DNA of 62,500 nt from Bacillota bacterium (GTDB taxonomy: Bacteria > Bacillota > Desulfitobacteriia > Desulfitobacteriales > JAJXUE01), in NCBI GenBank assembly GCA_021783135.1, contig JAJXUE010000013.1, positions 1 to 62,500 on the forward strand. The letters are read 5' to 3'. Numbering within the stretch: position 1 is the first letter of the stretch; every line of letters starts with the position of its first letter. This document shows positions 1-7,633 of this stretch, piece by piece. Both the position numbers and the translations under genes were made by a program. The notes beneath the pieces were generated by a model. The model did no database searches. It was not told where the DNA came from and was given only the letters and a program-made list of their open reading frames with translations.

Positions 1-500
1 TAGCTTGCTTGGCGACCATCCATTTTGATAAAAATTCGGGTCAAAATATCTTTGGCATAGGGGCGATCTAAAAACTCCGTCAGGCTCATTCTCCCAGCCT
101 GGTGCAGTTCTACTTCCGTATCCAACGCCAAAAGCACAGTCAAAAGGTCAGAAAAACCATATTTAGCAAATACCGATGCTCCTAAAGTTGCCACATTGCG
201 CAACTGCACGCCCACAATATTACCCAGCGCCAGCGGAACAATTCCATTGAAATTGTCCAGTAGGCAGCTATGCGTCTCAAGTGCGCGCAGGCTGGTCATG
301 GCTCCAATTTCAATATAGCCTTCTTGCTCTTTAATGTAATCAAGTTGCAGCTTGGACAAATCCACTGCCGTACCTATTCGCTTTGCGCCCATTTTCAAAT
401 AGGCACATCCGCCCAGTACAGTATTATTCCTTTTATCCGTGAGTATTTTGTATGCTTCTTCAACGGTATCTGGTTGAACTAAATCACGCAACGTAAACAC
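1..500 (-). CDS. Molybdopterin dehydrogenase FAD-binding subunit (CoxM/XdhB-like), 3' part cut by window edge
   Basis: Translating the minus strand from a GTG at 500 gives an open frame to the window edge (166 residues). The GTG sits 7 nt after a perfect AAAGGAGG. The protein starts FTLRDLVQPDTVEEAYKIL, has TVLGGCAYLKMG and later IVGVQLRNVATLGASV. This is the layout of the FAD_binding_5 domain of xanthine dehydrogenase/CO dehydrogenase medium subunits, where the glycine-rich and RN-ATLGG loops bind FAD. In those enzymes it passes electrons between the molybdenum and iron-sulfur subunits and FAD. Odd points: the usual glycine pair after ATLG reads AS here, and AYLKM stands where most members have TDL. 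Partner subunits should lie to the left of the window. Family assignment is confident; the substrate is unknown. Confidence 0.85.
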   Translation of the reverse strand, partial: MFTLRDLVQPDTVEEAYKILTDKRNNTVLGGCAYLKMGAKRIGTAVDLSKLQLDYIKEQEGYIEIGAMTSLRALETHSCLLDNFNGIVPLALGNIVGVQLRNVATLGASVFAKYGFSDLLTVLLALDTEVELHQAGRMSLTEFLDRPYAKDILTRIFIKMDGRQAS

Positions 501-640
501 CCAAAATCCTCCTTTAATGAGCGAAAAGCTTCTCTACGTACCAAATCACATAGTTTTATTATACCTGTAAATGGTGAACATCTTCAATATATATGTTACT
601 AATGTTCGACTTTTGGTAAGAAATACCGTTCTGTAGAACG

Positions 641-674
641 AAAAACCCCTCACAGATATAATTCTGAGAAGGGC
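641..674 (-). terminator. Intrinsic terminator of glnS
   Basis: On the minus strand an 11-bp imperfect hairpin (CCCTTCTCAGA pairing with TCTGTGAGGGG) is followed directly by TTTTTCG. It lies about 50 nt past the glnS stop codon. Confidence 0.65.
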
Positions 675-726
675 TGACCTTTCACGCCGCAGCCAGTGAA
701 CTTTTGCCGACTATAGAGTGTCTTTG

Positions 727-2376
727 CTACTTCTTAATTTCAAATGAACTTTTTAAGGAAACTATCTGATTAAAAACAACTTTTTCCTGATTTGTATACT
801 TAGGATCGACATTGAAATAACCGTGACGGAAAAACTGAAACTTGTCATGCGGGCCGACATTGTGTAAGTTGGGCTCTATAAAACCTTGCAAGATCTCAAG
901 CGAGCCAGGATTAACATTTTCGAGAAAGGATTTTTCATCTTCTTCATCTTGCACGATTAAATCACTATACAATCTAAATTCTGCGGGCCGAGCCTTGCCG
1001 GCATCAACCCAATGAATCGTGCCTTTAACTTTGCGGCCGGTAAAGCCTGAGCCGCTTTTAGTTTCTGGATCATACGTACAGTGAATCTCTTTAATATTGC
1101 CTTGTTCGTCCTTAAAGACATCATTACATTTGATAAAATATGCATGCTTAAGTCTGACTTCATTACCGGGAAATAGTCTAAAATATTTTGCAGGAGGATC
1201 TTCCATAAAATCGTCTTGCTCGATATATATTTCACGCGAAAACGGAATTTGTCGATTACCCATGGCCGGATTTTCCGGGTTAATTTCTGCTTCCAGCATC
1301 TCGACCTGTTCTTCCGGATAGTTTGTTATCACAACTTTTAATGGGCTTAAAACCCCCATTGTGCGCGGTGCTTTCAATTTCAGGTCTTCCCGGATAAAAT
1401 GTTCCAACATTTTTGCGTCTACAATGCTATCAGACTTCGCAACTCCGATTTCGCGTGCAAAAGCGCGAATAGCCTCTGGCGTATACCCTCGGCGTCGCAA
1501 GCCTGAAATTGTGGGCATACGCGGATCATCCCAACCATCAACAACGTGTTCTTCCACTAGTTGCTTAAGTTTACGCTTGCTCATTACAGTATTGGTTAAG
1601 TTTAAACGAGCGAATTCATACTGTCTCGGAGTGTGCTCCATTTCGCAAGCGCGAATCACCCAATCATAGAGAGGACGGTGGTCCTCAAACTCCAAGGTAC
1701 AAATGGAATGTGTTACTCCTTCCAGCGCATCCTCAATCGGATGAGCATAGTCGTACATGGGATATATACACCATGCATCACCAGTATTATGATGTGAGGC
1801 ATGGGCAATTCTATATAGAATTGGATCTCTTAAATTAATATTAGGGGATGTCATGTCTATTTTAGCGCGTAATACCTTTTCGCCGTCTTTAAACTCTCCT
1901 GCCCGCATCTTGGCAAACAATTGCAAGTTTGTGGAGACTTCTCGGTTACGGTAGGGACTCTCTTGCCCGGGTTTGGTTAAAGTGCCCCTGGTAAGTCTGA
2001 TCTGCTCTGCCGGCAAGTCACAGACATAGGCCAAGCCCTTGTTGATTAGCAAAACTGCTCGATCGTACATCGCTTCAAAGTAATCTGAGGCGTAAAATAA
2101 GTTATCCCAACGGTACCCTAGCCACAGCACATCCTCTTTGATCGACTCAACATACTCAATATCTTCCTTGGAAGGGTTAGTGTCATCAAAACGCAAATTT
2201 GTTTTACCCTTAAATTCGTCAGCCAAATCGAAATTGAGGCAAATGGACTTAGCGTGACCGATATGTAAATATCCATTTGGCTCCGGCGGGAAGCGAGTAA
2301 CAACTTCTTTAACTTTCCCCGCATTAACATCGTCTGCAATAATATTACGCAAAAAATTCGATGACCTATTATCCAC
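727..2376 (-). CDS. glnS: Glutaminyl-tRNA synthetase
   Basis: Class I aminoacyl-tRNA synthetase that charges tRNA-Gln directly with glutamine. The 549-residue protein has the expected layout: Rossmann fold with [12 protein letters not shown] at 31-41, the KMSKS-type loop as MSKRK at 265-269, and the two C-terminal beta-barrels of the anticodon-binding region. The length matches bacterial GlnRS (about 550). The start is a GTG preceded by AAAGGA about 9 nt upstream. A TTGAAC-N17-TATTAT promoter lies about 40-70 nt upstream and a hairpin terminator follows. Most Bacillota lack GlnRS and make Gln-tRNA by GatCAB transamidation, so this is a patchily distributed gene, probably acquired by transfer in an ancestor (inference). 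Confidence 0.97.
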   Translation of the reverse strand: MDNRSSNFLRNIIADDVNAGKVKEVVTRFPPEPNGYLHIGHAKSICLNFDLADEFKGKTNLRFDDTNPSKEDIEYVESIKEDVLWLGYRWDNLFYASDYFEAMYDRAVLLINKGLAYVCDLPAEQIRLTRGTLTKPGQESPYRNREVSTNLQLFAKMRAGEFKDGEKVLRAKIDMTSPNINLRDPILYRIAHASHHNTGDAWCIYPMYDYAHPIEDALEGVTHSICTLEFEDHRPLYDWVIRACEMEHTPRQYEFARLNLTNTVMSKRKLKQLVEEHVVDGWDDPRMPTISGLRRRGYTPEAIRAFAREIGVAKSDSIVDAKMLEHFIREDLKLKAPRTMGVLSPLKVVITNYPEEQVEMLEAEINPENPAMGNRQIPFSREIYIEQDDFMEDPPAKYFRLFPGNEVRLKHAYFIKCNDVFKDEQGNIKEIHCTYDPETKSGSGFTGRKVKGTIHWVDAGKARPAEFRLYSDLIVQDEEDEKSFLENVNPGSLEILQGFIEPNLHNVGPHDKFQFFRHGYFNVDPKYTNQEKVVFNQIVSLKSSFEIKK

Positions 2377-2416
2377 CTTTAAACATCCTTTCCCGAAGCA
2401 CCGCAGCTATAGTAAA

Positions 2417-2445
2417 ATAATACTTTTTACACCGTAAGAGTTCAA
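2417..2445 (-). promoter_or_regulatory. Sigma-A type promoter of glnS
   Basis: Minus-strand TTGAAC (2445-2440), 17-nt spacer, TATTAT (2422-2417). The predicted start of transcription is about 35 nt before the glnS GTG. Confidence 0.65.
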
Positions 2446-2497
2446 TACACTTTTTAAGATTTTACCCACCTTTGCCTCGCTCTAACCAGCAAACATC

Positions 2498-2528
2498 AGG
2501 CCGGCCTAAAAGTAATTTAGACCGGCCT
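2498..2528 (-). terminator. GC-rich inverted repeat after the 56-aa ORF, probable terminator
   Basis: A 12-bp stem (AGGCCGGTCTAA / TTAGGCCGGCCT read on the minus strand, one G-T pair) with a 7-nt loop, 15 nt past the stop of the small ORF at 2544. The T-tract after it is weak on the minus strand (GATGTTTG), so termination efficiency is uncertain. It separates the riboswitch-controlled unit from glnS. Confidence 0.5.
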
Positions 2529-2543
2529 ACGGAAAAATTTTTC

Positions 2544-2714
2544 TTACGAAACGCTTTTGCTGTCTTTGGGTTTAGTTAAGCTCTCGGGCAATATGCTGGC
2601 TGGAAAGCGGGGTGCAATATCCAAGTAATCCTTAATCCCGCTACGCATAGGTTTAAGTTTAACTTCCAGACCTGTTGGTTTGGAGTTAAGCCGCAAACTA
2701 ATTTTCCGGAACAT
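2544..2714 (-). CDS. 56-aa hypothetical protein under a c-di-AMP riboswitch
   Basis: I do not recognise this protein. The minus-strand frame begins ATG at 2714, 6 nt after AAAGGGAGGG, and runs MFRKISLRLNSKPTGLEV... to a TAA at 2544. It is basic, without Cys, and has no obvious membrane segment. Its reality is supported by context: consensus promoter, then a ydaO/yuaA aptamer, then a strong Shine-Dalgarno sequence immediately beyond the aptamer's closing stem, then this ORF, then a hairpin. The short distance from aptamer to Shine-Dalgarno suggests translational rather than transcriptional control. In other bacteria this riboswitch controls cell-wall, osmolyte and potassium genes; a role in those processes is only an inference here. 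Confidence 0.65.
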   Translation of the reverse strand: MFRKISLRLNSKPTGLEVKLKPMRSGIKDYLDIAPRFPASILPESLTKPKDSKSVS

Positions 2715-2732
2715 GGCATGCCCTCCCTTTCA

Positions 2733-2846
2733 ACGCTTACGAGGTTAGCTGACGGGTTCGGGTCGAAAAGATTAACCCTACCTGTAGTAATACAGGATTC
2801 ACCCCAAAGTTGGTTCCCCCGCTCTTCCAAAGGAAAATTAAGCGCA
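2733..2846 (-). promoter_or_regulatory. Cyclic-di-AMP riboswitch (ydaO/yuaA class)
   Basis: Read on the minus strand, the leader contains the conserved blocks of this class in order: GGGGGAACCAA, TTTGGGGTGAATCC, a small variable hairpin, GTAGGGTTAATC, then GACCCGAACCCGTCAG, CTAACCTCGTAAGCG. The closing stem pairs CGCTTA (2844-2839) with TAAGCG (2739-2734). A consensus promoter lies just upstream, and the Shine-Dalgarno sequence of the 56-aa ORF begins within a few nt of the closing stem. Identification rests on recognised consensus blocks; no covariance model was run. Confidence 0.9.
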
Positions 2847-2866
2847 ATTACTATGCAGTTAACATC

Positions 2867-2895
2867 ATTATACGCAGATTTGTTGATTTTGACAA
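2867..2895 (-). promoter_or_regulatory. Consensus sigma-A promoter driving the c-di-AMP riboswitch
   Basis: Minus strand TTGTCA (2895-2890), exactly 17 nt, TATAAT (2872-2867). Transcription would start near 2860, a few nt before the aptamer. Confidence 0.85.
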
Positions 2896-2908
2896 CATTA
2901 GGCTACGG

Positions 2909-3508
2909 TTATCTGTTGCGTACTGCCGCTTGTTTATCCAGCCACTTACTCAGTTTCACCGGACGGCGTGGAGCCCTGGCGTGCGCTACGCAGTCTGAAA
3001 CGGAGACGGAATATTTTCTGCCGAACAAATTTCGCTGCTTTACAGTGAAATCGTATTGCTTGCTCGCGATTAGTTTATTTCTAAACCATTCCGTATGAAG
3101 ATGCTCATCGACAAAATTATGCTGCAGCAAACGGATTGTCTCAGCGCTGTCAGGATTTTCTTGGCGCAATCTACTAATTAGTTTGTTATAGTCTTGCATT
3201 GCCTTTTGTTCTAGCGCAATATTTAAACTTAGGACGCCGTTTAGTCCCGTTTGGGCCGAAATATTTCCGGCAAGCCGCCCGAAGAGCGGCGCAATTAAAT
3301 CGCCCAAAAAGGTTGGGGTGCCGCCGATTTCCCTTATCTTTGCCGCTATATTATCGACATGCTGTTGTTCTATGAGTGCTATACGCTCAAAAACGATGCC
3401 GGAGTAGCGTTTGGCAAACCATTTGCTTTGCGCTGTATATAACTTCACTTGACTTTGTTCCAAACTGTAAAACCAATTAAGTTGTGCAATAAGTTGATTA
3501 TTTTCCAT
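2909..3508 (-). CDS. Ferritin-like diiron-domain protein (COQ7/rubrerythrin-like fold)
   Basis: About 199 residues, with a four-helix pattern carrying the carboxylate/His ligands of diiron ferritin-like proteins: LEQSQVKLY, then ERIALIEQQHVDNI (E-x6-E-x2-H), then NIALEQKAMQDY, then FVDEHLHTEWF. This resembles the demethoxyubiquinone hydroxylase-like and rubrerythrin-like families. A possible role is oxygen or peroxide handling or iron oxidation; the substrate cannot be told. I chose the second ATG (3508) because GAGGA lies 7 nt before it and only 1 nt before the upstream ATG. The C-terminus after residue about 150 is basic and outside the core fold. The c-di-AMP riboswitch promoter begins right after its stop codon. 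Confidence 0.8.
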   Translation of the reverse strand: MENNQLIAQLNWFYSLEQSQVKLYTAQSKWFAKRYSGIVFERIALIEQQHVDNIAAKIREIGGTPTFLGDLIAPLFGRLAGNISAQTGLNGVLSLNIALEQKAMQDYNKLISRLRQENPDSAETIRLLQHNFVDEHLHTEWFRNKLIASKQYDFTVKQRNLFGRKYSVSVSDCVAHARAPRRPVKLSKWLDKQAAVRNR

Positions 3509-3612
3509 ATACATATCCTCACGTGTAGTAGTCCTAGCTTATACCGCATCGCCATCAATTATACCGCCTCAACTAACCACTTAATTGTTGGCATCGTTTG
3601 CCATCTATCCGG

Positions 3613-3641
3613 TTGACACAGTTAAATAATCTGCCTATAAT
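3613..3641 (+). promoter_or_regulatory. Consensus sigma-A promoter for the zinc-ribbon gene
   Basis: TTGACA (3613-3618), 17-nt spacer, TATAAT (3636-3641), a perfect match. It leaves a 5' leader of about 105 nt before the ORF at 3753. Confidence 0.85.
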
Positions 3642-3752
3642 TATTTTAGCTCGTTAAATTGTCATTCTGCCAAAACCTTAATTTGGACGTAGCTGCGGCA
3701 ATTTTTGTGACCATTTTCACAGAACGGGCAATATGATGTTGGAGGTCATCCC

Positions 3753-4055
3753 ATGTTTACAGACAAAGTGTTAACCTGCAGAGAGTGCGGACGCGAATTC
3801 GACTTTACCGCATCAGAGCAGGAGTTCTACGCCGAGAAAGGGTTTACGAATGAACCAGGTCGTTGCCCGGAATGTAGAGCAGCCCGTAAGGCCCAAACCA
3901 GAAATGGTGGAGGATTTGGTCGTCCGCAGCGTCAAATGTACCCAGCCGTATGTTCCGACTGCGGTAAAGAAACTACCGTACCATTTCAACCAACCGGTGA
4001 TAAACCGGTATACTGCCGGGAGTGTTTTCAAGCTCGCAACCAAAATAATTGGTAG
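3753..4055 (+). CDS. Zinc-ribbon protein with two CxxC pairs at each end
   Basis: 100 residues. The N-terminal ribbon has LTCRECGREFDF and GRCPECRAAR, the C-terminal one AVCSDCGKE and VYCRECFQAR, joined by a Gly/Arg-rich linker (RNGGGFGRPQR). This matches the small zinc-ribbon (zf-trcl type) proteins common in Bacillota, which often carry a second CxxC...CxxC unit. They are thought to bind zinc and perhaps nucleic acid; the real function is unknown. TTGGAGGTC precedes the ATG by a normal distance. The gene is a stand-alone unit with a perfect promoter 105 nt upstream and a strong terminator after it, which suggests high constitutive expression. Confidence 0.85.
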   Translation: MFTDKVLTCRECGREFDFTASEQEFYAEKGFTNEPGRCPECRAARKAQTRNGGGFGRPQRQMYPAVCSDCGKETTVPFQPTGDKPVYCRECFQARNQNNW

Positions 4056-4064
4056 AAATTAAAT

Positions 4065-4104
4065 AAGCCTTCCCCAGTCTTAGGTGACTAGGGAAGGCTT
4101 TTTT
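4065..4104. terminator. Strong intrinsic terminator (bidirectional)
   Basis: Stem AAGCCTTCCC (4065-4074) with GGGAAGGCTT (4091-4100), an inner AGTC/GACT extension, then a T-run on the plus strand. On the minus strand the tail is TTATTTAATTT, so it can also serve the opposing gene at 4125. Confidence 0.9.
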
Positions 4105-4124
4105 GCATTTGTTGCATTTGTGTC

Positions 4125-4373
4125 CTAGGCCAGAAGCTCAAGCGATTTGACCAAGGCATGATGATGCTCAGGGGGTAATTTAACTTCACTATTTTTAACG
4201 TCATTTAACGCTTTGTGGTGTGCTTTTATGGCAGCTTCCGACGAAGAAAAACACCCATCCACCAGATTACCCAAAGATTCCGCCAGTTGGTGCTGACCAT
4301 TAACTTGTAAGTAGTCGTAGAGCACCTGAGCATACTTGTACACATCTTCCGTCGAGTTAATATTGTACGACAT
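4125..4373 (-). CDS. 82-aa hypothetical cytosolic helical protein
   Basis: Not recognised. The ATG follows a full AGGAGG, so translation is likely. The sequence is acidic and predicted largely alpha-helical (DVYKYAQVLYDYLQ, LAESLGNLVD), with a histidine-rich patch (PPEHHHALVKS) near the C-terminus and a single Cys. No signal peptide or membrane segment is seen. It converges on the zinc-ribbon gene across a shared terminator. Confidence 0.7.
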   Translation of the reverse strand: MSYNINSTEDVYKYAQVLYDYLQVNGQHQLAESLGNLVDGCFSSSEAAIKAHHKALNDVKNSEVKLPPEHHHALVKSLELLA

Positions 4374-4489
4374 TACATTACCTCCTTTTGAACAACTATT
4401 ACTGTATAGTAATTACTAAATTTCTCTCATAGTAACAGATTTACACTGTTTTCGCAAAGAAATTGCCCGAAAACTAAAATCCATTCAAT

Positions 4490-4690
4490 TCACAAGCTGC
4501 TTTTAAGCACAAATGGTACTAAAGCCAGGATAATTCCGACTCCGACATTCAACGCGACGCCAGGTATAAAATATGAGTAAAACATTAACACCAGACCTAC
4601 TATAAGAAAAATCAACCGCGTAGTTTTTTTGCCATAGACAAAATAAGCTAAACCAACAGAGCTTATAACCAGGTTGAAAAACAGAGCCAT
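4490..4690 (-). CDS. 66-aa small membrane protein, two transmembrane segments
   Basis: Two hydrophobic helices, about residues 3-20 (LFFNLVISSVGLAYFVYG) and 26-60, separated by the basic loop KKTTR. This basic loop suggests an N-out/C-out hairpin. GGAGGTGG lies 6 nt before the ATG. I do not recognise the family with certainty; similar tiny proteins occur in many spore-forming Bacillota. Function unknown. An overlapping longer frame (4503-4751) has atypical composition and is a shadow. Confidence 0.7.
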   Translation of the reverse strand: MALFFNLVISSVGLAYFVYGKKTTRLIFLIVGLVLMFYSYFIPGVALNVGVGIILALVPFVLKSSL

Positions 4691-4929
4691 TTGCGTCCAC
4701 CTCCAAGGTTTGATTTTGTTCCACCTGTAATAGGCGCAGATCTAAATTCAACGGGTTTGCGCAGGCACTTAATCCTAATCTGTTTACAGTTGTTCTTGGT
4801 TACAGCAAATATTCCTGCTTAACTCACTATCCTTTAGCTGAAATTAAGGTTAAAATGAAAAAGTGTCGCGAACTAGCGCAACACTATTAATCACTATTTA
4901 TTAATCATTATTTATTAAGAGGTGTTAAT

Positions 4930-5427
4930 ATGGGCAAAAAAAAACACTGTGAGGTTCCCCTGCCGTATGATGATGAATATACGAGGCGCGTCAGTCGTTT
5001 AGTTGATGACTACGAAAGTCATATCATGGCCCATCTCAATGAACAATACCTTAAACGCACCTCACCAGGTGATCGCTTATCTGATAAAATCGCTAAATTT
5101 GGTGGCAGTTGGTACTTCATCGTTGTTTTTGCTGTCTTTTTAACCTTATGGATGGTCTGGAACAGTTTGCGCTTTACATACCATTTCGACGCGGAACCAT
5201 TCATTTTGTTAAACTTAATCCTTTCCTTTACTGCTGCCTTTCAGGCGCCCATTATTTTAATGAGCCAGAATCGCCAGGCGCAACGCGAAAAGCATGAAAC
5301 TGTAATTGACTTTGCGATCAATTACAAGGCTGAGCTGGAAATCGACGATATCCAATCCCATTTGCACCGGATAGAAGGTGATTTGGCGGATCTGAAGGAT
5401 ATGTTATTAGCCAATACGCCAAAATAA
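4930..5427 (+). CDS. DUF1003 family membrane protein
   Basis: 165 residues. A charged N-terminal stretch of about 60 residues is followed by two membrane helices (about 62-82 and 90-110, FIVVFAVFLTLWMVWN and FILLNLILSFTAAFQAPI), then the signature ILMSQNRQAQREK and a C-terminal coiled coil (IDDIQSHLHRIEGDLADLKDML). This is the DUF1003 architecture. The biochemical role is not known. AAGAGGTG lies 6 nt before the ATG. It is convergent with lutC, sharing a perfect 25-bp hairpin. Confidence 0.85.
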   Translation: MGKKKHCEVPLPYDDEYTRRVSRLVDDYESHIMAHLNEQYLKRTSPGDRLSDKIAKFGGSWYFIVVFAVFLTLWMVWNSLRFTYHFDAEPFILLNLILSFTAAFQAPIILMSQNRQAQREKHETVIDFAINYKAELEIDDIQSHLHRIEGDLADLKDMLLANTPK

Positions 5428-5432
5428 ACACT

Positions 5433-5491
5433 GCGAATACTAACTAAGCCCAACTCCTCATTATTTGGAGTTGGGCTTAGTTAGTATTCGC
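5433..5491. terminator. Perfect 25-bp inverted repeat between convergent genes
   Basis: Positions 5433-5457 are exactly complementary to 5467-5491 with a 9-nt loop. It sits between the stop codons of the DUF1003 gene (+) and lutC (-). There is no T-run on the plus strand; on the minus strand AGTGTTTATTTT follows. A shared transcription stop and 3'-end protector is the simplest reading. Confidence 0.7.
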
Positions 5492-5501
5492 CCCAGCGTA
5501 A

Positions 5502-6209
5502 TTAATTTGTTACGCTGGAATCAAGTATCAACACAAAAACTTGCCCCGGTCCATGCACGCCCAAAGCCAGATCCATTTCAATGTCCGAAGTCCGACTGGG
5601 ACCGGTAATGAAGTTTACGGCAGCCGGCATCTTCGCTGCATCGAGTTGCGCAAAAACATTTCCCAGCGTTGGCAGGAGTTTGTTTTGGTCCACTACAGCA
5701 ATGTGCACCGGCGGCAGCAGACTGACAACACGACTTTGCTGCGGATTACTCATGATGGCCAATGTACCGGTATTAGCGATCGCAAAGTCGGCCCAGGTGA
5801 TACCAACATCAACGCTCGCACAACGGCGTAACATCGTCGCCCTTGCGGCTAGATTGTCCCACAAGGTTACGTTAACTCCGGAAGCGCGGCAAATATCCGG
5901 AATACCAGCTTGCAAGATTTTGGCGGAATTCCAGGTTATTACTGACTTAGCCTTAAGTTCTGCCAGCAAAGCACTTATGCTCGCCTGTAATTGTGTGATG
6001 TCCGGCACGACCGTACACCGCGTAGTTAACTTAGTGCAATTCGATGTAAATTCACTGATCAGTTGGTCCGAGTTTGCTGCGTTCACAGGCGACAATTCAG
6101 GCCTTAGCGCAGCTGGACGTGTGGGTCTGGTGTCAGGCAATGGACGCCCCAAACATTTTGTCAATTTTGCCAAGAAGACTTGTTCAGCACCACCGTCTTG
6201 GCTAGCCAT
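5502..6209 (-). CDS. lutC: Lactate utilization protein C (LUD domain)
   Basis: 235 residues with the LUD fold: ITWADFAIANTGTLAI around 140-155, then VSLLPPVHIAVV and the C-terminal FITGPSRTSDIEMDLALGVHGPG, which is highly typical of LutC. LutABC together oxidise L-lactate to pyruvate in Bacillus. The start codon overlaps the lutB stop by one base, so the genes are translationally coupled as lutA-lutB-lutC. N-terminal residues 1-60 are poorly conserved, as usual. Confidence 0.93.
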   Translation of the reverse strand: MASQDGGAEQVFLAKLTKCLGRPLPDTRPTRPAALRPELSPVNAANSDQLISEFTSNCTKLTTRCTVVPDITQLQASISALLAELKAKSVITWNSAKILQAGIPDICRASGVNVTLWDNLAARATMLRRCASVDVGITWADFAIANTGTLAIMSNPQQSRVVSLLPPVHIAVVDQNKLLPTLGNVFAQLDAAKMPAAVNFITGPSRTSDIEMDLALGVHGPGQVFVLILDSSVTN

Positions 6210-7633
6210 TAATCTTGCACCTCTTTTACCAGTTTGTCCCAGCGCTTACGAAAAGGCTCCTTGGCTACTGCAGGAAAATAGCGGGAATTAGTCCAACCGG
6301 CAAGCGGTGTCGGACCGCCTTCCAAGTGGTTGCCGTGCATCAATGGCCGTTGCAGAAAATAACCAGATTGCATCGCCCAACGGTATTTCCCCGGTCGGCT
6401 AAACAAACTGCCCCAGGTGCGAAAGGCCATACGTTCCAGTTCCGGGGTGTACCCGGCTTTGCAACGTCGATAGCGTAGGCGAACCAAATGTTCGTGCAAC
6501 GGTATCATCACCGGGCATGCTTCGCTACACGCGGCACATAAGGTTGAGGCATAAGCTAATTCTCCCCAATGCTGTAGATCATCATTAAGCAATGGTGTAA
6601 TAACTGAACCGATGGGACCACCGTAAACAGAACCATAGGCAAACCCGCCAATTTGTCGGTACACAGGACAAACGTTAAAACATGCCCCGCAGCGGATACA
6701 GTGTAAAGCTGAGCGGAATTCCGGATCAACGAGAAGATTAGTACGGCCATTATCGACAATAATGACGTGGAGTTCCTCCGGGCCGTCTAGTTCGCCTTGC
6801 TGATGTGGCCCAGTGATTAACGAAACATAGCTCGTAAGTTTTTGGCCGGTAGCACTACGCGGCAACAAGTTCAAGACCACTTCCAGGTCACTCAGGGAAG
6901 GCACTATGCGTTCCATACCCATCAAGACAATATGAACCTTAGGCAGGCTAGTGACCATCCGCCCGTTGCCCTCATTTGTCACTAAGGCGATTGACCCGGT
7001 CTCAGCCACGGCAAAATTGCATCCACTTAGCCCAACATCGGCAGCGAGAAACCTCTCGCGCAGCATTCTCCGAGCGAAGGAATTGAGCGAAGGAGTATCA
7101 GCTGGGATAACTTCACCGGCGACGTGCGAAAACAACTCTGCGATCTGATAGCGGTTTTTGTGAATCGCGGGAACGATGATGTGTGAGGGTGGTTCATCTG
7201 CCAACTGGATAATGTACTCCGCCAAATCTGTTTCCACCACTGTCACACCGCTGTCTTGCAGTGCCTTATTGAGATGTACTTCCTCGGAAACCATGGACTT
7301 CGATTTCACCATAATTTTGGCTTGATGGGCAGTAACAACTTGGCTTACGGTTTGAATCACATCATTAGCACTGTCGGCAAAATGCACCTGTCCGCCATTA
7401 CGCCGGACATTGCCTGCGAATTCTTGCAAATAGTAATCCAAATTTGCAATTACATGTTCCCGGATATCCTTCCCAAGTGCACGCCATGCATTCCAATTAC
7501 CACGCTCCTCAGCCGCCTTTAACCTATTATTCCGCAAAATTGCCGTAGCCTTTTTTACTGCTTGCCGCATGTTCTGATCTTGGAGGGCATTTTTGATGCG
7601 CCTTTTAAATTGAGCATTATTTGGTGCTGTCAT
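6209..7633 (-). CDS. lutB: Lactate utilization iron-sulfur protein B
   Basis: 474 residues, the usual LutB length. An N-terminal LUD domain (about 60-300, with ETGSIALVTNEGNGRM at 211-226 and SLITGPHQQGELDGPEELHV) is followed by a 2[4Fe-4S] domain with C312-x2-C315-x2-C318-x3-C322 and C366-x2-C369-x3-C373. It carries electrons from lactate oxidation in the cytosolic LutABC complex. The start overlaps the end of lutA by 4 nt (ATGA type). Confidence 0.95.
   Translation of the reverse strand: MTAPNNAQFKRRIKNALQDQNMRQAVKKATAILRNNRLKAAEERGNWNAWRALGKDIREHVIANLDYYLQEFAGNVRRNGGQVHFADSANDVIQTVSQVVTAHQAKIMVKSKSMVSEEVHLNKALQDSGVTVVETDLAEYIIQLADEPPSHIIVPAIHKNRYQIAELFSHVAGEVIPADTPSLNSFARRMLRERFLAADVGLSGCNFAVAETGSIALVTNEGNGRMVTSLPKVHIVLMGMERIVPSLSDLEVVLNLLPRSATGQKLTSYVSLITGPHQQGELDGPEELHVIIVDNGRTNLLVDPEFRSALHCIRCGACFNVCPVYRQIGGFAYGSVYGGPIGSVITPLLNDDLQHWGELAYASTLCAACSEACPVMIPLHEHLVRLRYRRCKAGYTPELERMAFRTWGSLFSRPGKYRWAMQSGYFLQRPLMHGNHLEGGPTPLAGWTNSRYFPAVAKEPFRKRWDKLVKEVQD

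Noticed and set aside
2576-2830. 84-aa minus-strand ORF covering the c-di-AMP riboswitch
   Set aside because: Its composition is atypical and its 5' part lies entirely inside the aptamer; the properly spaced ATG and ribosome binding site belong to the 56-aa ORF in another frame.
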